DNA from: an uncultured Lachnospiraceae bacterium
Lineage (GTDB): Bacteria > Bacillota > Clostridia > Lachnospirales > Lachnospiraceae
Assembly: GCA_910578605.1 (NCBI GenBank)
Contig: CAJTQG010000012.1
Coordinates: 16,417 to 80,416, forward strand
DNA: 64,000 nucleotides
Direction of reading: 5' to 3'
Shown here one piece after another: positions 46,364 through 55,510 of this stretch. The notes below the pieces were generated by a model. That model made no database searches. It was not told where the DNA came from and worked only from the letters and a program-made list of their open reading frames with translations. How positions within the stretch are numbered: position 1 is the stretch's first letter; every line of letters starts with the position of its first letter. The position numbers and the translations under genes were made by a program.

Positions 46364-49300
46364 TTAATACCCCAACACCCCATTATAAGTAATGGGATAA
46401 CTGAGTTGTCCCCCTGTATGGGTTCCCAGTACGCTGTCTATACTTCCTATAAATGATGTTGTCACATCTACCTTAGCATGGAGCGATACCATAGTTACTG
46501 TTGACTGCAGAGAAAATGCATCTCCTCTCCCTCTGCATTTCTGCATATTCATTTGAATTAAATCTGCCATTCGCAGCAACACCTGTTCCTCATTGGTAAC
46601 GGTGGCAAGCATTAAAAAAATATCCGCATATTCCTTATAATTTAATGTCAGCATTGCACCGCTGCTCACACTACCCAATACCTGCCCATCAACAAACTCT
46701 GTGTTGCCCATTTCCTCACTTAAATGACTCATTCCTTTACTAATAGCTTTTTGTGCCTGCTCACAAAGTCCCTTCTCCAGTTTTTCCTTAGCGTCACTGA
46801 CCTGCGAACGCACATGACTAAATAGCTTGCCTGTATCCAGTCTTGAGCGCACACCCTTTTTTATTTTGTCTATCTGCCCCTGAAAAAAATCAATTGCTCT
46901 TTCATCATCATGATTAACGATTTCGCTGATTTTTGCCGCACAACTGTCTATATAATTGTCCTTCACATAGGCAAATACCTCCTTCTCTATTATTTCCCCT
47001 GTAGTGGCAGCATTGGCTACACTTTGCTCTAATTCATTGACTGTCTCTTCTAATTTTATTTTAATGGCATCAAGATTTCCCTGACCTTCCCCGACAATCT
47101 CCAATGTTTTTGCCTGCAGCGGTCCTATTAGCTTAGAAAGTGCACTGTCAATCAATGTATCTACCGCACTGTCCAGTGTAGTATTCAAATCAGTCTCAAA
47201 TGAACCTATCGTATCTAATGTTATTTGTTCCGCCTTATTCATCAAATTACTAATCTGCTGTGTTGCCGCTTTAGATACGCCCTCCCCTATTTCCTCCATC
47301 ACCTCCTTCGTAAAACCACTGGGCTTCATCACCCACGTGGCAGGCGATTTATAAATCACCACATCCTCCCCCTTTGTCAATTCCCTTATATCATTTATGC
47401 TCTCCGCCAAAGCCAGAGCTACTGTCAGAACGCTCTGCACAATAGGAACGCCAAAGCCTGTCCATCCAGCAATGGCTATCGCCCATGTATAGGTAGTCGC
47501 CTTAATTTCCGCATCCCCCGTAAAAGCATAAATTGTGTTGAGAAGAAAACGTATTCCAAAGATGGAGAGCAGAGTATCATTAACATTATCCTGTCCATTT
47601 TGCTTACCCCAAATTAAATATTCTATCTCCGCACCATACAGGTAATTATATTGGCTGCTCAGCAAATGATATTCTGCCTGATTTCCCGCCAATGTATATC
47701 TGTCCTTTTCCGGCTTTTTATTGATTGTATAATAGCTGAACATCTGTGAGCCATACATAGATATAAGCAAGTCTTCCTTTGCTTTTGTGAGCAATGTCTC
47801 CAATCCACTTAAAAAAGTTTTTGCGCTGTCCATTGTCTTGGTAGCATTTTGTTTGATTTTATCAGTGTTTTCCGTGTTCTCGTTGGAATTTTCAGGAGCA
47901 CTAAACGTACTTCCAACAACCTGCTGCATTTGACTGGGCAACACAAAAAAATCCTCTGCACCAATATTATTTATATTTACAGCTTCCCCGCTTGTTATAG
48001 ATTGCGTCCCCTTATCCATCATATTTTTTCTGGCTGTTTCTGCTTTCTTCTTCTCCTGACTTTTTTCTCCCTCCCCTTCCTCCTTTTTACCACAGGAAGA
48101 CTTTAAATATTGATAAAATTTATCATTCTCCATAGAACTTCTCACATTACAGCTCATGGCATCAGCGCCAAAATTTTGCTCATGATACAAACCCCTTGGC
48201 AGTTTTCCATCCTCACCTATCCATGTCAACAGTTTTGTATATATGCCCTCATCATATTGTGTGTCCTTTAAAATATAACCGGCATAGGATATAGAATTTA
48301 CATCTGTTTTTAATGTGTTGTAATATTCACTCACAAGCTTGGCAACATTCAGCAGTCCGTCTATATCAGAAATTTCTAAAGATTTGGCTTCACTTTCATA
48401 TTTACTTTTCATAGATTCCCTGCTGCTTCCCTCCGGCAGTGCCTCTATGGCAGTTTCCCATTCTTCCCCTGCTTTCCGCGCTTCCTTTGCCTTTTTCTTT
48501 AACTTTTCTATAGCTTTTATTAAACTCTGACCTTCCGAATACAGGTAATCCAATGTATTATAAATATTTATCAACTGCTCATGTACATTGTTCCAACAAT
48601 CTTTTACATTTTCCCTTATACATGTCAGTACATGCTCTGTTATAGTTTTAGGATTGTAATACCTATCAAAATCACTCTCTTTAAAATAGGGTTCCAAATT
48701 TTTAATCAAATTAGGACACTTCTCACTAATCTCTGTCCAATCCTCTTCATTGGCCTCGTAAACTTCATAAGACATTTGCAGAACTTCTATCGTCTCCCAT
48801 AAATTATTTTTCATATAAATTTGAATAATCTCATCTAACTGTGCTGCCGCCTGCTTATATTCCCCATTCCTCAGTTTGTCCTCTATCCCCTCCGCTTTTA
48901 GTCCTATTTTATTTAACTCTTCTATGCTGTCCTTCTCAATTGTAATGCTTCCCTGCTCACGCTTACTTTTGATTAAATTCAAAAGCTCATCTGTATCGTT
49001 ACCATTTATTACTTGATATGCCACACACAGATTGTATATACTGCGCCTGCTTTCTTCTATCTTTTCTAGCTTGCTCATCCCCCCTGTATTTTTTAATTTT
49101 TCATAACTCTCCTCCGTACCCCTAATGCACTCTACGTCTGTTTCTATATTATTTATTTGACTTCTTAACTCTGCCGCCACACTTGCCCAATCCATGTTAT
49201 TGTCTAATATTCGTTTGCATAGCTTATATACCTCCTGACATTCCCCCTCTATCTTCTCTAATTTTTCCTCAAAATCCAACTCCTTCTCCACAGCCTCTGT

Positions 49301-49795
49301 TTCTTTTTTCATGTTGCTGATTGCCTTTATTTTATCTAACATGGAGAGTCCAAAATTAGCCGGCCCCCTCAGCTTTATGTATTCTAGTATTTGATTTTTA
49401 AATACCTCCTGATTGGCAAGACTGGTGTTATTTACTGGTGTGACGCTGAATACTGTATCATCTATGGACATTGCCAGCAGACTTTTCACCTGCTCCTCAG
49501 TCGCCACCATTCCGGCATCCTGCAATGTCTCCTGAAAATACACCTTCACTCTCTCCTCTAACTCCTCCTGGGTGCTGCTGGTCGCAAACAAACCATATAC
49601 CTCATACAACACTTTATCATAGGATGCCAATGCACCATTTTGCGCCAATTCCCCCGCCCCAGACACAGCAGTTCTCGCACCCATCAATTTAGAGATATCT
49701 ATTAAAAATCCCTCAAATACTACCATGGGAAGTAAAATACAGATTAAAAAAACAGATATGGTTCCTCTCTGCCTGTACATCCTATCCAGCATCAT
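46364..49795 (-). CDS. Large DUF5702/TadG-like pilus-associated protein
   Basis: 1143 residues. The N-terminal helix after a basic leader (RQRGTISVFLICILLPMVVFEGFLID) is prepilin-like, with SKLMGARTAVSGAGELA directly after it as in DUF5702/TadG-type proteins. Much of the rest is predicted coiled-coil (about 150-520 and 860-1020), rich in Glu, Lys and Asn, with an internal hydrophobic stretch near 770-810. It is far longer than TadG (about 450-600). AAGGAGG lies just before the double ATG. It is probably a tip or shaft-associated adhesin or scaffold; the exact role is unknown. Confidence 0.8.
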   Translation of the reverse strand: MMLDRMYRQRGTISVFLICILLPMVVFEGFLIDISKLMGARTAVSGAGELAQNGALASYDKVLYEVYGLFATSSTQEELEERVKVYFQETLQDAGMVATEEQVKSLLAMSIDDTVFSVTPVNNTSLANQEVFKNQILEYIKLRGPANFGLSMLDKIKAISNMKKETEAVEKELDFEEKLEKIEGECQEVYKLCKRILDNNMDWASVAAELRSQINNIETDVECIRGTEESYEKLKNTGGMSKLEKIEESRRSIYNLCVAYQVINGNDTDELLNLIKSKREQGSITIEKDSIEELNKIGLKAEGIEDKLRNGEYKQAAAQLDEIIQIYMKNNLWETIEVLQMSYEVYEANEEDWTEISEKCPNLIKNLEPYFKESDFDRYYNPKTITEHVLTCIRENVKDCWNNVHEQLINIYNTLDYLYSEGQSLIKAIEKLKKKAKEARKAGEEWETAIEALPEGSSRESMKSKYESEAKSLEISDIDGLLNVAKLVSEYYNTLKTDVNSISYAGYILKDTQYDEGIYTKLLTWIGEDGKLPRGLYHEQNFGADAMSCNVRSSMENDKFYQYLKSSCGKKEEGEGEKSQEKKKAETARKNMMDKGTQSITSGEAVNINNIGAEDFFVLPSQMQQVVGSTFSAPENSNENTENTDKIKQNATKTMDSAKTFLSGLETLLTKAKEDLLISMYGSQMFSYYTINKKPEKDRYTLAGNQAEYHLLSSQYNYLYGAEIEYLIWGKQNGQDNVNDTLLSIFGIRFLLNTIYAFTGDAEIKATTYTWAIAIAGWTGFGVPIVQSVLTVALALAESINDIRELTKGEDVVIYKSPATWVMKPSGFTKEVMEEIGEGVSKAATQQISNLMNKAEQITLDTIGSFETDLNTTLDSAVDTLIDSALSKLIGPLQAKTLEIVGEGQGNLDAIKIKLEETVNELEQSVANAATTGEIIEKEVFAYVKDNYIDSCAAKISEIVNHDDERAIDFFQGQIDKIKKGVRSRLDTGKLFSHVRSQVSDAKEKLEKGLCEQAQKAISKGMSHLSEEMGNTEFVDGQVLGSVSSGAMLTLNYKEYADIFLMLATVTNEEQVLLRMADLIQMNMQKCRGRGDAFSLQSTVTMVSLHAKVDVTTSFIGSIDSVLGTHTGGQLSYPITYNGVLGY

Positions 49796-49842
49796 GCTCC
49801 TCCTTATATTGCCTACATATCCTTCTTTTTGTCATTCATATT

Positions 49843-50547
49843 CTATAAACCTAAGGCTTTTTTTACATTTGCCCATTTTGCAAGAAAGCCCTGCACATCA
49901 AAACCCATCTTATCTAAAATAAATTCCCCTAAATCAAAAGCTAAATCTGCTGTGCGGATAAAATCTGTAGGATTGACCGTATATTCATAGCCTATGCTTT
50001 TCATGCCAATCGTCTTTTCCTTCACTCCCAGATACCGCATAATACCTGGTGTTTGAAACCCAAATTTCACAGTAACACACACGGTCTTTGTCACCAGCTT
50101 ATTTTTTACCTCTACATTACACTCTGTTATCTGTGCTGGAAACACCTTTGTATGATTTACAAGTTCCTGCAATGCTGTTATATAACTTTGAGTATTTATA
50201 TTATGCCCTAAATATAGGGACTTTTTTGCTCTGTAATATTCCCGAACATCTGACGCATCAGGCTGTCCTTGACTATCTCTCCAATGAAAATCCACACTAG
50301 TATCTGTATCTAACATATCGTTATCGTATAAATATTCCCAGCCTTCATATGACAATGCTTTCGCTGCGCTGTCCGCCACCTTTGCCGCATCAAAATCTAT
50401 TATCGACTTCTGTACCATCCACATTCCATAATAAATAATAGAAAATACGATCGCCAAAACAATAGGAAAATAAATTGCAGCCTCCACAATAATGGCGCCG
50501 CTCTCCCCGTTTTGAAACCTACTAGAGGGCTGCACTCTCCCTTGCAT
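49843..50547 (-). CDS. TadE family pseudopilin
   Basis: 234 residues. NGESGAIIVEAAIYFPIVLAIVFSIIYYG is a textbook TadE N-terminus: Gly at the cleavage site, Glu at +5 and a long hydrophobic helix. The rest is extracytoplasmic, with VEVKNKLVTKTVCVTVKFGF forming strands. It follows the Flp pilin gene after a 141-bp gap that holds a strong hairpin. GGAGG precedes the start. It is a likely minor pilin in Tad assembly. Confidence 0.87.
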   Translation of the reverse strand: MQGRVQPSSRFQNGESGAIIVEAAIYFPIVLAIVFSIIYYGMWMVQKSIIDFDAAKVADSAAKALSYEGWEYLYDNDMLDTDTSVDFHWRDSQGQPDASDVREYYRAKKSLYLGHNINTQSYITALQELVNHTKVFPAQITECNVEVKNKLVTKTVCVTVKFGFQTPGIMRYLGVKEKTIGMKSIGYEYTVNPTDFIRTADLAFDLGEFILDKMGFDVQGFLAKWANVKKALGL

Positions 50548-50580
50548 GTAACTCCTCCTTTGTTCATTTATGATGGATTA

Positions 50581-50617
50581 TATCGAAAGAATGCCTATTG
50601 TGTGCATTCCTTCGATA
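50581..50617 (-). other. Hairpin between pilin and TadE genes
   Basis: A 14-bp stem (50581-50594 with 50604-50617; the single mismatch is a G-U pair in the minus-strand RNA) with a 9-nt loop. No T run follows, so it is more likely a processing or stabilising structure, or a partial terminator, at the 3' end of the pilin message. This would let the pilin be made in excess. Confidence 0.6.
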
Positions 50618-50688
50618 CATAATAAAAATTCTATTAGCTTATAAATTCATCAAAATATACAACTTAACAATAATGTATATATTCTTAT

Positions 50689-50916
50689 TCACCATATACC
50701 ATCTATTTTTCCTCTTAAATTACTAAAAAAAGTTGTTATAAATGTTGTTAGCTCTTTCTTAAATGTAACAGCCACTCCAATCACAATAACTATCAATATA
50801 ATAACCACTACCATCTCACTGGCTCCTAGTTCCTCCTTTTTTGCCCTCTCAAAAAAATCCATCATTTTAAGCTTTGCCAAATAATAATTGGCTATCGCTT
50901 TTTGTTGTAAATTCAT
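50689..50916 (-). CDS. flp: Flp-type IVb pilin
   Basis: 75 residues. A 31-residue leader ends in ELGASEMVVVIILIVIVIG, the Flp1-like pattern with cleavage expected after Gly and Glu at position 4-5 of the mature form. The hydrophobic helix is followed by a short tail (FITTFFSNLRGKIDGIW). It is the major pilin subunit, exported and polymerised by TadA/B/C. A strong AAGGAG site precedes the ATG. It is preceded by a 281-bp gap, unusually long for this operon. Confidence 0.9.
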   Translation of the reverse strand: MNLQQKAIANYYLAKLKMMDFFERAKKEELGASEMVVVIILIVIVIGVAVTFKKELTTFITTFFSNLRGKIDGIW

Positions 50917-50956
50917 AATCTTCTCTCCTTTTCTTTTTTATGTATATTTAGACATT

Positions 50957-51116
50957 TTGCGGAACTCCTTCAAAAAAGTCCATTATTGTGCAAAATTTAC
51001 AATTTCTGTTAGATGCAATTCGGTTTGTGTTTTAGAAGTTCTTAGACACAATTAGATGCATCTAATGAAATTAGTAAATTTGCACAACACAAAACTTAAA
51101 ATAACGAGTTTCGCAA
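50957..51116. repeat. 160-bp inverted-repeat element upstream of the pilin gene
   Basis: Outer arms TTGCGGAACTCCTT (50957-50970) and, inverted, 51103-51116 agree at 12 of 14 positions. Inner arms near 50986-51000 and 51073-51087 share GTAAAT-TTGCACAA with one indel. The centre holds a perfect 16-bp palindrome ATTAGATGCATCTAAT (51051-51066). The left arm recurs at 23787-23830. The structure resembles a small non-coding mobile element (MITE or REP-like). It fills most of the 281-bp gap between tadC and flp and may also carry the pilin promoter. Confidence 0.65.
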
Positions 51117-51197
51117 TTATCCACTTACCATCATTTATCAAGATATATCAACTTTATATCTTCACATCTTCGTATCTTTATATATTTATTTTTTTAA

Positions 51198-52067
51198 TCA
51201 AAGCATTGTCAACATTGGCCCCATAATCATCAACAATATTCCTATAAAAATCAGCATTGTAGGAATCAGTAATTTATTGGCTGCCACTTGCCCCTTTTGT
51301 AATGCCGCCGCTTTTTTCTCCTCCCACATTTCATCATTCATGTCTCTCAAAAAACGTGTAAGCTCCGCATTTCCCTTATCCAAATTTTGCCTAATAGTAG
51401 AAATAAATCTTTTTATTTCTTTTACTCCGCAGCGCTTAGAAAACTCCTCGTATGCCTCCCATTCCGCCATTCCATTTTCCATCTGAATCACACTTTTCTG
51501 CATTTCCTTATAAAAAATACCTTCTCCCCCTTCTGCCACTTTTTTCCAGGCTTCATGCATAGTCATTCCTGAATTGATAAGCAATGTTAGCTTAGACAAT
51601 ACTCCTGGCATATCCCGCAGCAAAGCTTCTCTGCGGGCCTTTATTTTATCCTGATTACTCTCATTTAAATACCATACAAGAAGCACGCCCAACACTACCC
51701 CTAACACTGCCAATAACATTTCCCCTGTCATAGCTCCTAGTAATAATGCAATTGGAAAAATCGAAAGTAAATAGGTTGCCATAGCAGCCACCATAACAAA
51801 ATAGTAAAACTCTGCATATTTCCTCCCTCTAATTTCCCCTATCTCTTTAATCTTTTTTCTGGCATGGTCAGTCTTTGTAGAAAAGTGAATCAATTCTAAA
51901 AAACCAAACCCAATAAAGAAAAATTCCGATGCTGTATACTGCTCCTCCTGAATACCTGCAATCATTTTTTCATATTTTTTTCTATAGCGAAACCACAGAA
52001 AAATCCAAAATACTGCCAATATATTCCCTATTGCTTCCGCCACTATCACTGCAATACTTGCTTCCAT
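51198..52067 (-). CDS. tadC: TadC-like type II/IV secretion F-domain protein
   Basis: 289 residues from the ATG at 52065-52067 with AAGGAG upstream. It is an inner-membrane platform protein of the Tad pilus with a helix near residue 10-25, two central helices (about 85-130) and a C-terminal helix. The T2SSF domain lies at about 155-275, with MPGVLSKLTLLINSGMTMHEAWKKVAEGGEGIFYKEMQ. It pairs with TadB encoded upstream. Confidence 0.9.
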   Translation of the reverse strand: MEASIAVIVAEAIGNILAVFWIFLWFRYRKKYEKMIAGIQEEQYTASEFFFIGFGFLELIHFSTKTDHARKKIKEIGEIRGRKYAEFYYFVMVAAMATYLLSIFPIALLLGAMTGEMLLAVLGVVLGVLLVWYLNESNQDKIKARREALLRDMPGVLSKLTLLINSGMTMHEAWKKVAEGGEGIFYKEMQKSVIQMENGMAEWEAYEEFSKRCGVKEIKRFISTIRQNLDKGNAELTRFLRDMNDEMWEEKKAAALQKGQVAANKLLIPTMLIFIGILLMIMGPMLTML

Positions 52068-52126
52068 ATCGCTCTCCTTATTCAAAAAAGGACTACACTT
52101 ACTTTATTTTATTGCACTTAAATTTC

Positions 52127-52966
52127 CTATACTTGAATTTCCGTCAGCTTTTTCCCCAGCTTATATGCCACAAGGAAAATACCCAAGGCTGCCAATTTAA
52201 TCAACACTGAAAAAATATTCATTCCATTGCTCTCCACCAAACTTCTAGATGCCATACAAATAATCAAAGGCATTACCATCATAATATGTAATTCATTTTG
52301 GCTGGATGCAATCGCTGTTTTTATATTCATCTCAATTTCTATTTTGTCATTAATAATACTTCTGGTATCTGCAATAATATCCTTCATATTTCCTCCCCGC
52401 CGATTGCACACCTCAAACACATTGGCAAAGCTTTCAATATCTTCCAATCCGGAACGCTTTGCAAAATCTGTCAGCAATTCCTCCAGTATAATATTTTGAT
52501 TGACACCTATATAAATAATAGACAATTCTTTTGTAATACAAGCGGCATCTCCATATAACTCTCTCATATCCTTATAGGCGTCTGCAAATGCCAGAACTGT
52601 GTTCCTTCCAGCAGAAAATGAGGCGACTAACGCTTCTAGCATATCCTTAAACTGCAGTAGCAACTCCTTCTGTCTCTTTTTTCTTTTATATTCCTGCCAA
52701 ATTGGAATTGCCTTTACTCCCACAACTGCACCAACTGCAACGGAAGCTGCAATACTCAGAAAAAACACATATATTATTATAAAGCCTACCCCAAAACCAA
52801 TACCAAAGCCCATCATCTTATCTTTCAAGCTCATATTGTATATATGATAATCTATGGCATTTCCAAACACTCCTTTTAGAGGCACATAGCTTTCTGTTTT
52901 CTTATAATTCTTATTATTCTTCTTGTTCCTCTTATCTTTCTTCTTATCCATTATTGCTGTTTTCAT
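52127..52966 (-). CDS. tadB: TadB-like type II/IV secretion F-domain protein
   Basis: 279 residues. A Lys/Asn-rich cytosolic N-terminus (about 1-45) is followed by helices near 50-90, then the T2SSF domain (about 105-230) with FKDMLEALVASFSAGRNTVLAFADAYKDM and EVCNRRGGNMKDII, and C-terminal helices. It forms the membrane platform with TadC. GAGGAG lies 10 nt before the ATG. Confidence 0.9.
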   Translation of the reverse strand: MKTAIMDKKKDKRNKKNNKNYKKTESYVPLKGVFGNAIDYHIYNMSLKDKMMGFGIGFGVGFIIIYVFFLSIAASVAVGAVVGVKAIPIWQEYKRKKRQKELLLQFKDMLEALVASFSAGRNTVLAFADAYKDMRELYGDAACITKELSIIYIGVNQNIILEELLTDFAKRSGLEDIESFANVFEVCNRRGGNMKDIIADTRSIINDKIEIEMNIKTAIASSQNELHIMMVMPLIICMASRSLVESNGMNIFSVLIKLAALGIFLVAYKLGKKLTEIQV

Positions 52967-52984
52967 TGTTGAAAGACTCCTCTT

Positions 52985-54241
52985 TTATATGGTAGTATAA
53001 ATGCCAGACAACTCTAACTTAAAATTATTTTGCAGCTTATTTTCTGTCCTTACCAGCTTTCCAGAGACCTTTGACATAGTAGAATTTTTATCTTCCTTAA
53101 ATTGATATAGCTGATTTAATTGAATTTCACCATTTTCATACCCTAAAACTTCTGTTATCTCCATTGTTTTGCGGGAATAATCACGCAATCTAGACAGATG
53201 AATGATAATATCCAGGGCAGACGCAATCTGCTGCCTTACTGCCTCCAAGGGCAACCCCTCTCCCCCCTGCATAACCATAGTTTCCAGACGACTTAACATA
53301 TCCTTAGTGGAATTGGCATGACCTGTAGACAAGGAACCATCATGACCTGTATTCATTGCCTGAAGCATATCCAAAGCCTCTGCGCCACGCACTTCTCCTA
53401 CTACAATCCGTTCCGGCCTCATACGAAGAGAAGATTTAATTAAATCTCGTATTGTAACCGCACCTGTTCCTGCTGTATTGGCATTCCTTGTCTCAAGGCT
53501 GACAAGATTATCTATTCTTGTTATTTGCAGTTCTGCCGAATCCTCAATGGTGATAACCCGCTCATCTCTTGGAATATAATTTGACAATGCATTTAAGAAT
53601 GTAGTTTTTCCGCTTCCGGTACCACCGCAAATAAATATATTGTATTTTGCTGCCACTAACATTTTTAACTTCTCCGCTATTTCAGGCGTAATAGAGCCAT
53701 ATTGAATTAGCTTCTCCATTGTCATAGGTTCCTTAGAAAATTTACGAATGGTAACAGTGGAACCACACAAAGCAATGGGCGGCAACACAACATTTACGCG
53801 AGAGCCATCTGGTAATCTAGTATCCACTATAGGTGTGGACTGATTGACTTCTCTGCCCGCCATACCAACAATTTTTTGTATAATATCATTGAGTCGGCGT
53901 TCACTTTCAAACCTCTCCTCCAAGCGAATTACCTTTCCCGCTTTTTCAATAAATATATTGTCCGGACCATTAATCATAATCTCTGTAATGGAATCATCCT
54001 TCAAAATGCTGTCCAATAATCCCAAGCCTCTAATAGAACTGTATATAAGCTCTATCATATCTACCTTTTGCTGAATAGGAAGATAATGATTTCCGATTCT
54101 GCCCTGAACAATAGCTTCTATTTTTTCAAATAATTCCTCATCCTGCATCTGACTGATAGGCAAATTTTCCATTATATATTGCTTCACTTCCTGTACAAAT
54201 GCACTTTGCCCTTCCTTCGTCAACTTTCTTTCTCCTTTCAT
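52985..54241 (-). CDS. tadA: TadA/CpaF secretion ATPase
   Basis: 418 residues. A hexameric ATPase of the type II/IV secretion family that powers Flp pilus assembly. Walker A is ICGGTGSGKTTFLNAL, the Asp box is EDSAELQI, Walker B is ERIVVGEVRGAEALDML and the His box is TGHDGSLSTGHANS. The N-terminal ~110 residues contain the CpaF-type domain. The ATG at 54239-54241 has no ribosome site; a TTG six codons later (54223) has AAAGGAG 8 nt upstream and may be the true start. Confidence 0.95.
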   Translation of the reverse strand: MKGERKLTKEGQSAFVQEVKQYIMENLPISQMQDEELFEKIEAIVQGRIGNHYLPIQQKVDMIELIYSSIRGLGLLDSILKDDSITEIMINGPDNIFIEKAGKVIRLEERFESERRLNDIIQKIVGMAGREVNQSTPIVDTRLPDGSRVNVVLPPIALCGSTVTIRKFSKEPMTMEKLIQYGSITPEIAEKLKMLVAAKYNIFICGGTGSGKTTFLNALSNYIPRDERVITIEDSAELQITRIDNLVSLETRNANTAGTGAVTIRDLIKSSLRMRPERIVVGEVRGAEALDMLQAMNTGHDGSLSTGHANSTKDMLSRLETMVMQGGEGLPLEAVRQQIASALDIIIHLSRLRDYSRKTMEITEVLGYENGEIQLNQLYQFKEDKNSTMSKVSGKLVRTENKLQNNFKLELSGIYTTI

Positions 54242-54263
54242 TTTTGTATTTACTGCTATAGCT

Positions 54264-55331
54264 TTATAGCTCTAAAAATATATCAAATATTTCTTTTTGG
54301 GATATTTCCTTTATGATTTGCTCTGCTCCTGCCTGGGCGTACTTTGGTATTCCTCCAATTGATAAAACACTGTCATCTGCTATTAGCGAACCTGTTTTAT
54401 TACTGAAACGGTTATAGCACAATCTAATTTTTTCTACAGTCCTCATCCCTTTTTGCTCATCTAGCAGCTTAAAACAGTTCATCACCCTTTGAATTTTATT
54501 GTTTGCCTGTTTTGTTCCGTCTGACACCATAACTATTATATCTGCTAATCTCTGCATTTCCTGTTCAATACCATAAAAAGAAAAATCCCCATCTATTACA
54601 ATAAAATCAAATTCTTCTAACTTCCTTAATTCCTGAAACAGCAAACTCACATCCTCCTGTGTCAATTCCAGCCTATCCATTGCATGATTACATGACTCTA
54701 TATATTTGACCGATTCCCCTGTAGTTCTCAATACACTCCTTATTTTCATAATAATGTTACTCTTTCGACTTTTTAATGCATAGATAACATCACTGAAATC
54801 TCCGTTTCCCTCCACTTTAAAATAATAATGTGTGTTTCCAACACACTCTAGATTCATATATAATACATTTTGATTTTGTCTTGCCAGATAAACAGCACAA
54901 CCAGCGGCAACGGTTGACGTTCCTGTTCCCCCTGCAGGAGTTGAAAACAATAAAATTTTATTGTGAGCCTCCTCTATTGCCTTTTCCGTTATGCTGCCAC
55001 TGACCTCTGCATATAGACCTACAATTTCCTGATGTAAAAAATCTATCTTTTGAAATTTGCAAATTGTTCTCTCCCCCATATATGTCTCTATACTACTGTC
55101 CTCTGTAAAATAAGCAAAAGCACATCTTGCCGGAAGCAGCTTAGTATCCACTTCAAATTGAGTGCTTACTAAAAAAACATCCATTTTTCCTTCTTCAATA
55201 GTCTCCATGGCTATTTTCTGGTCTGTAAAAAAATACATTTCTATATTCCCATGAAAACAATTACCTAAACCTGATGCAATTCTTTTCATGTATATTTCAT
55301 CTTTGTCTAATATAGCTAAATTTAGTTTCAT
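54264..55331 (-). CDS. tadZ: TadZ/CpaE-like protein with degenerate P-loop
   Basis: 355 residues. Residues 1 to about 115 look like an atypical receiver domain (LNLAILDKDEIYMKRI, MDVFLVSTQF) without a clear phospho-acceptor Asp. The rest is a ParA/MinD-like ATPase fold. The P-loop reads PAGGTGTSTVA, so both Lys of KGGxGKT are lost, while the DFIVIDGDF Walker-B-like strand remains. TadZ proteins place the pilus machine at its site in the cell, and degenerate P-loops are known in the family. It is the first gene of the tad row and probably lies next to the main promoter. Confidence 0.85.
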   Translation of the reverse strand: MKLNLAILDKDEIYMKRIASGLGNCFHGNIEMYFFTDQKIAMETIEEGKMDVFLVSTQFEVDTKLLPARCAFAYFTEDSSIETYMGERTICKFQKIDFLHQEIVGLYAEVSGSITEKAIEEAHNKILLFSTPAGGTGTSTVAAGCAVYLARQNQNVLYMNLECVGNTHYYFKVEGNGDFSDVIYALKSRKSNIIMKIRSVLRTTGESVKYIESCNHAMDRLELTQEDVSLLFQELRKLEEFDFIVIDGDFSFYGIEQEMQRLADIIVMVSDGTKQANNKIQRVMNCFKLLDEQKGMRTVEKIRLCYNRFSNKTGSLIADDSVLSIGGIPKYAQAGAEQIIKEISQKEIFDIFLEL

Positions 55332-55375
55332 TTTTCGACTCCATCTTTCATAATATTTTTATTATAGCACATATA

Positions 55376-55412
55376 TGCCATTTTGGATACTTTTTTATTC
55401 CATTTTAGACAT
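55376..55412. promoter_or_regulatory. Direct-repeat pair upstream of tadZ (22-bp spacing)
   Basis: TGCCATTTTGGATAC at 55376 and TTCCATTTTAGACAT at 55398 are copies of one motif, starting exactly 22 bp apart. They lie 45-80 bp upstream of the tadZ start. Two helical turns of spacing suits a dimeric LytTR-type or similar activator. The pair belongs with the second pair at 55511. Confidence 0.6.
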
Positions 55413-55510
55413 TTTTTTAATCACAAAAAAACACAACGATATTCAGCTGTGTTTCTTCATTCAAATACTTATATCTTTTATTTATATCTATTAACAAACT
55501 TAACAGGAAA

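Noticed and set aside
47225..47617. 130-codon plus-strand frame
   Set aside because: Antisense to the DUF5702-like gene; no ribosome site and no motif.
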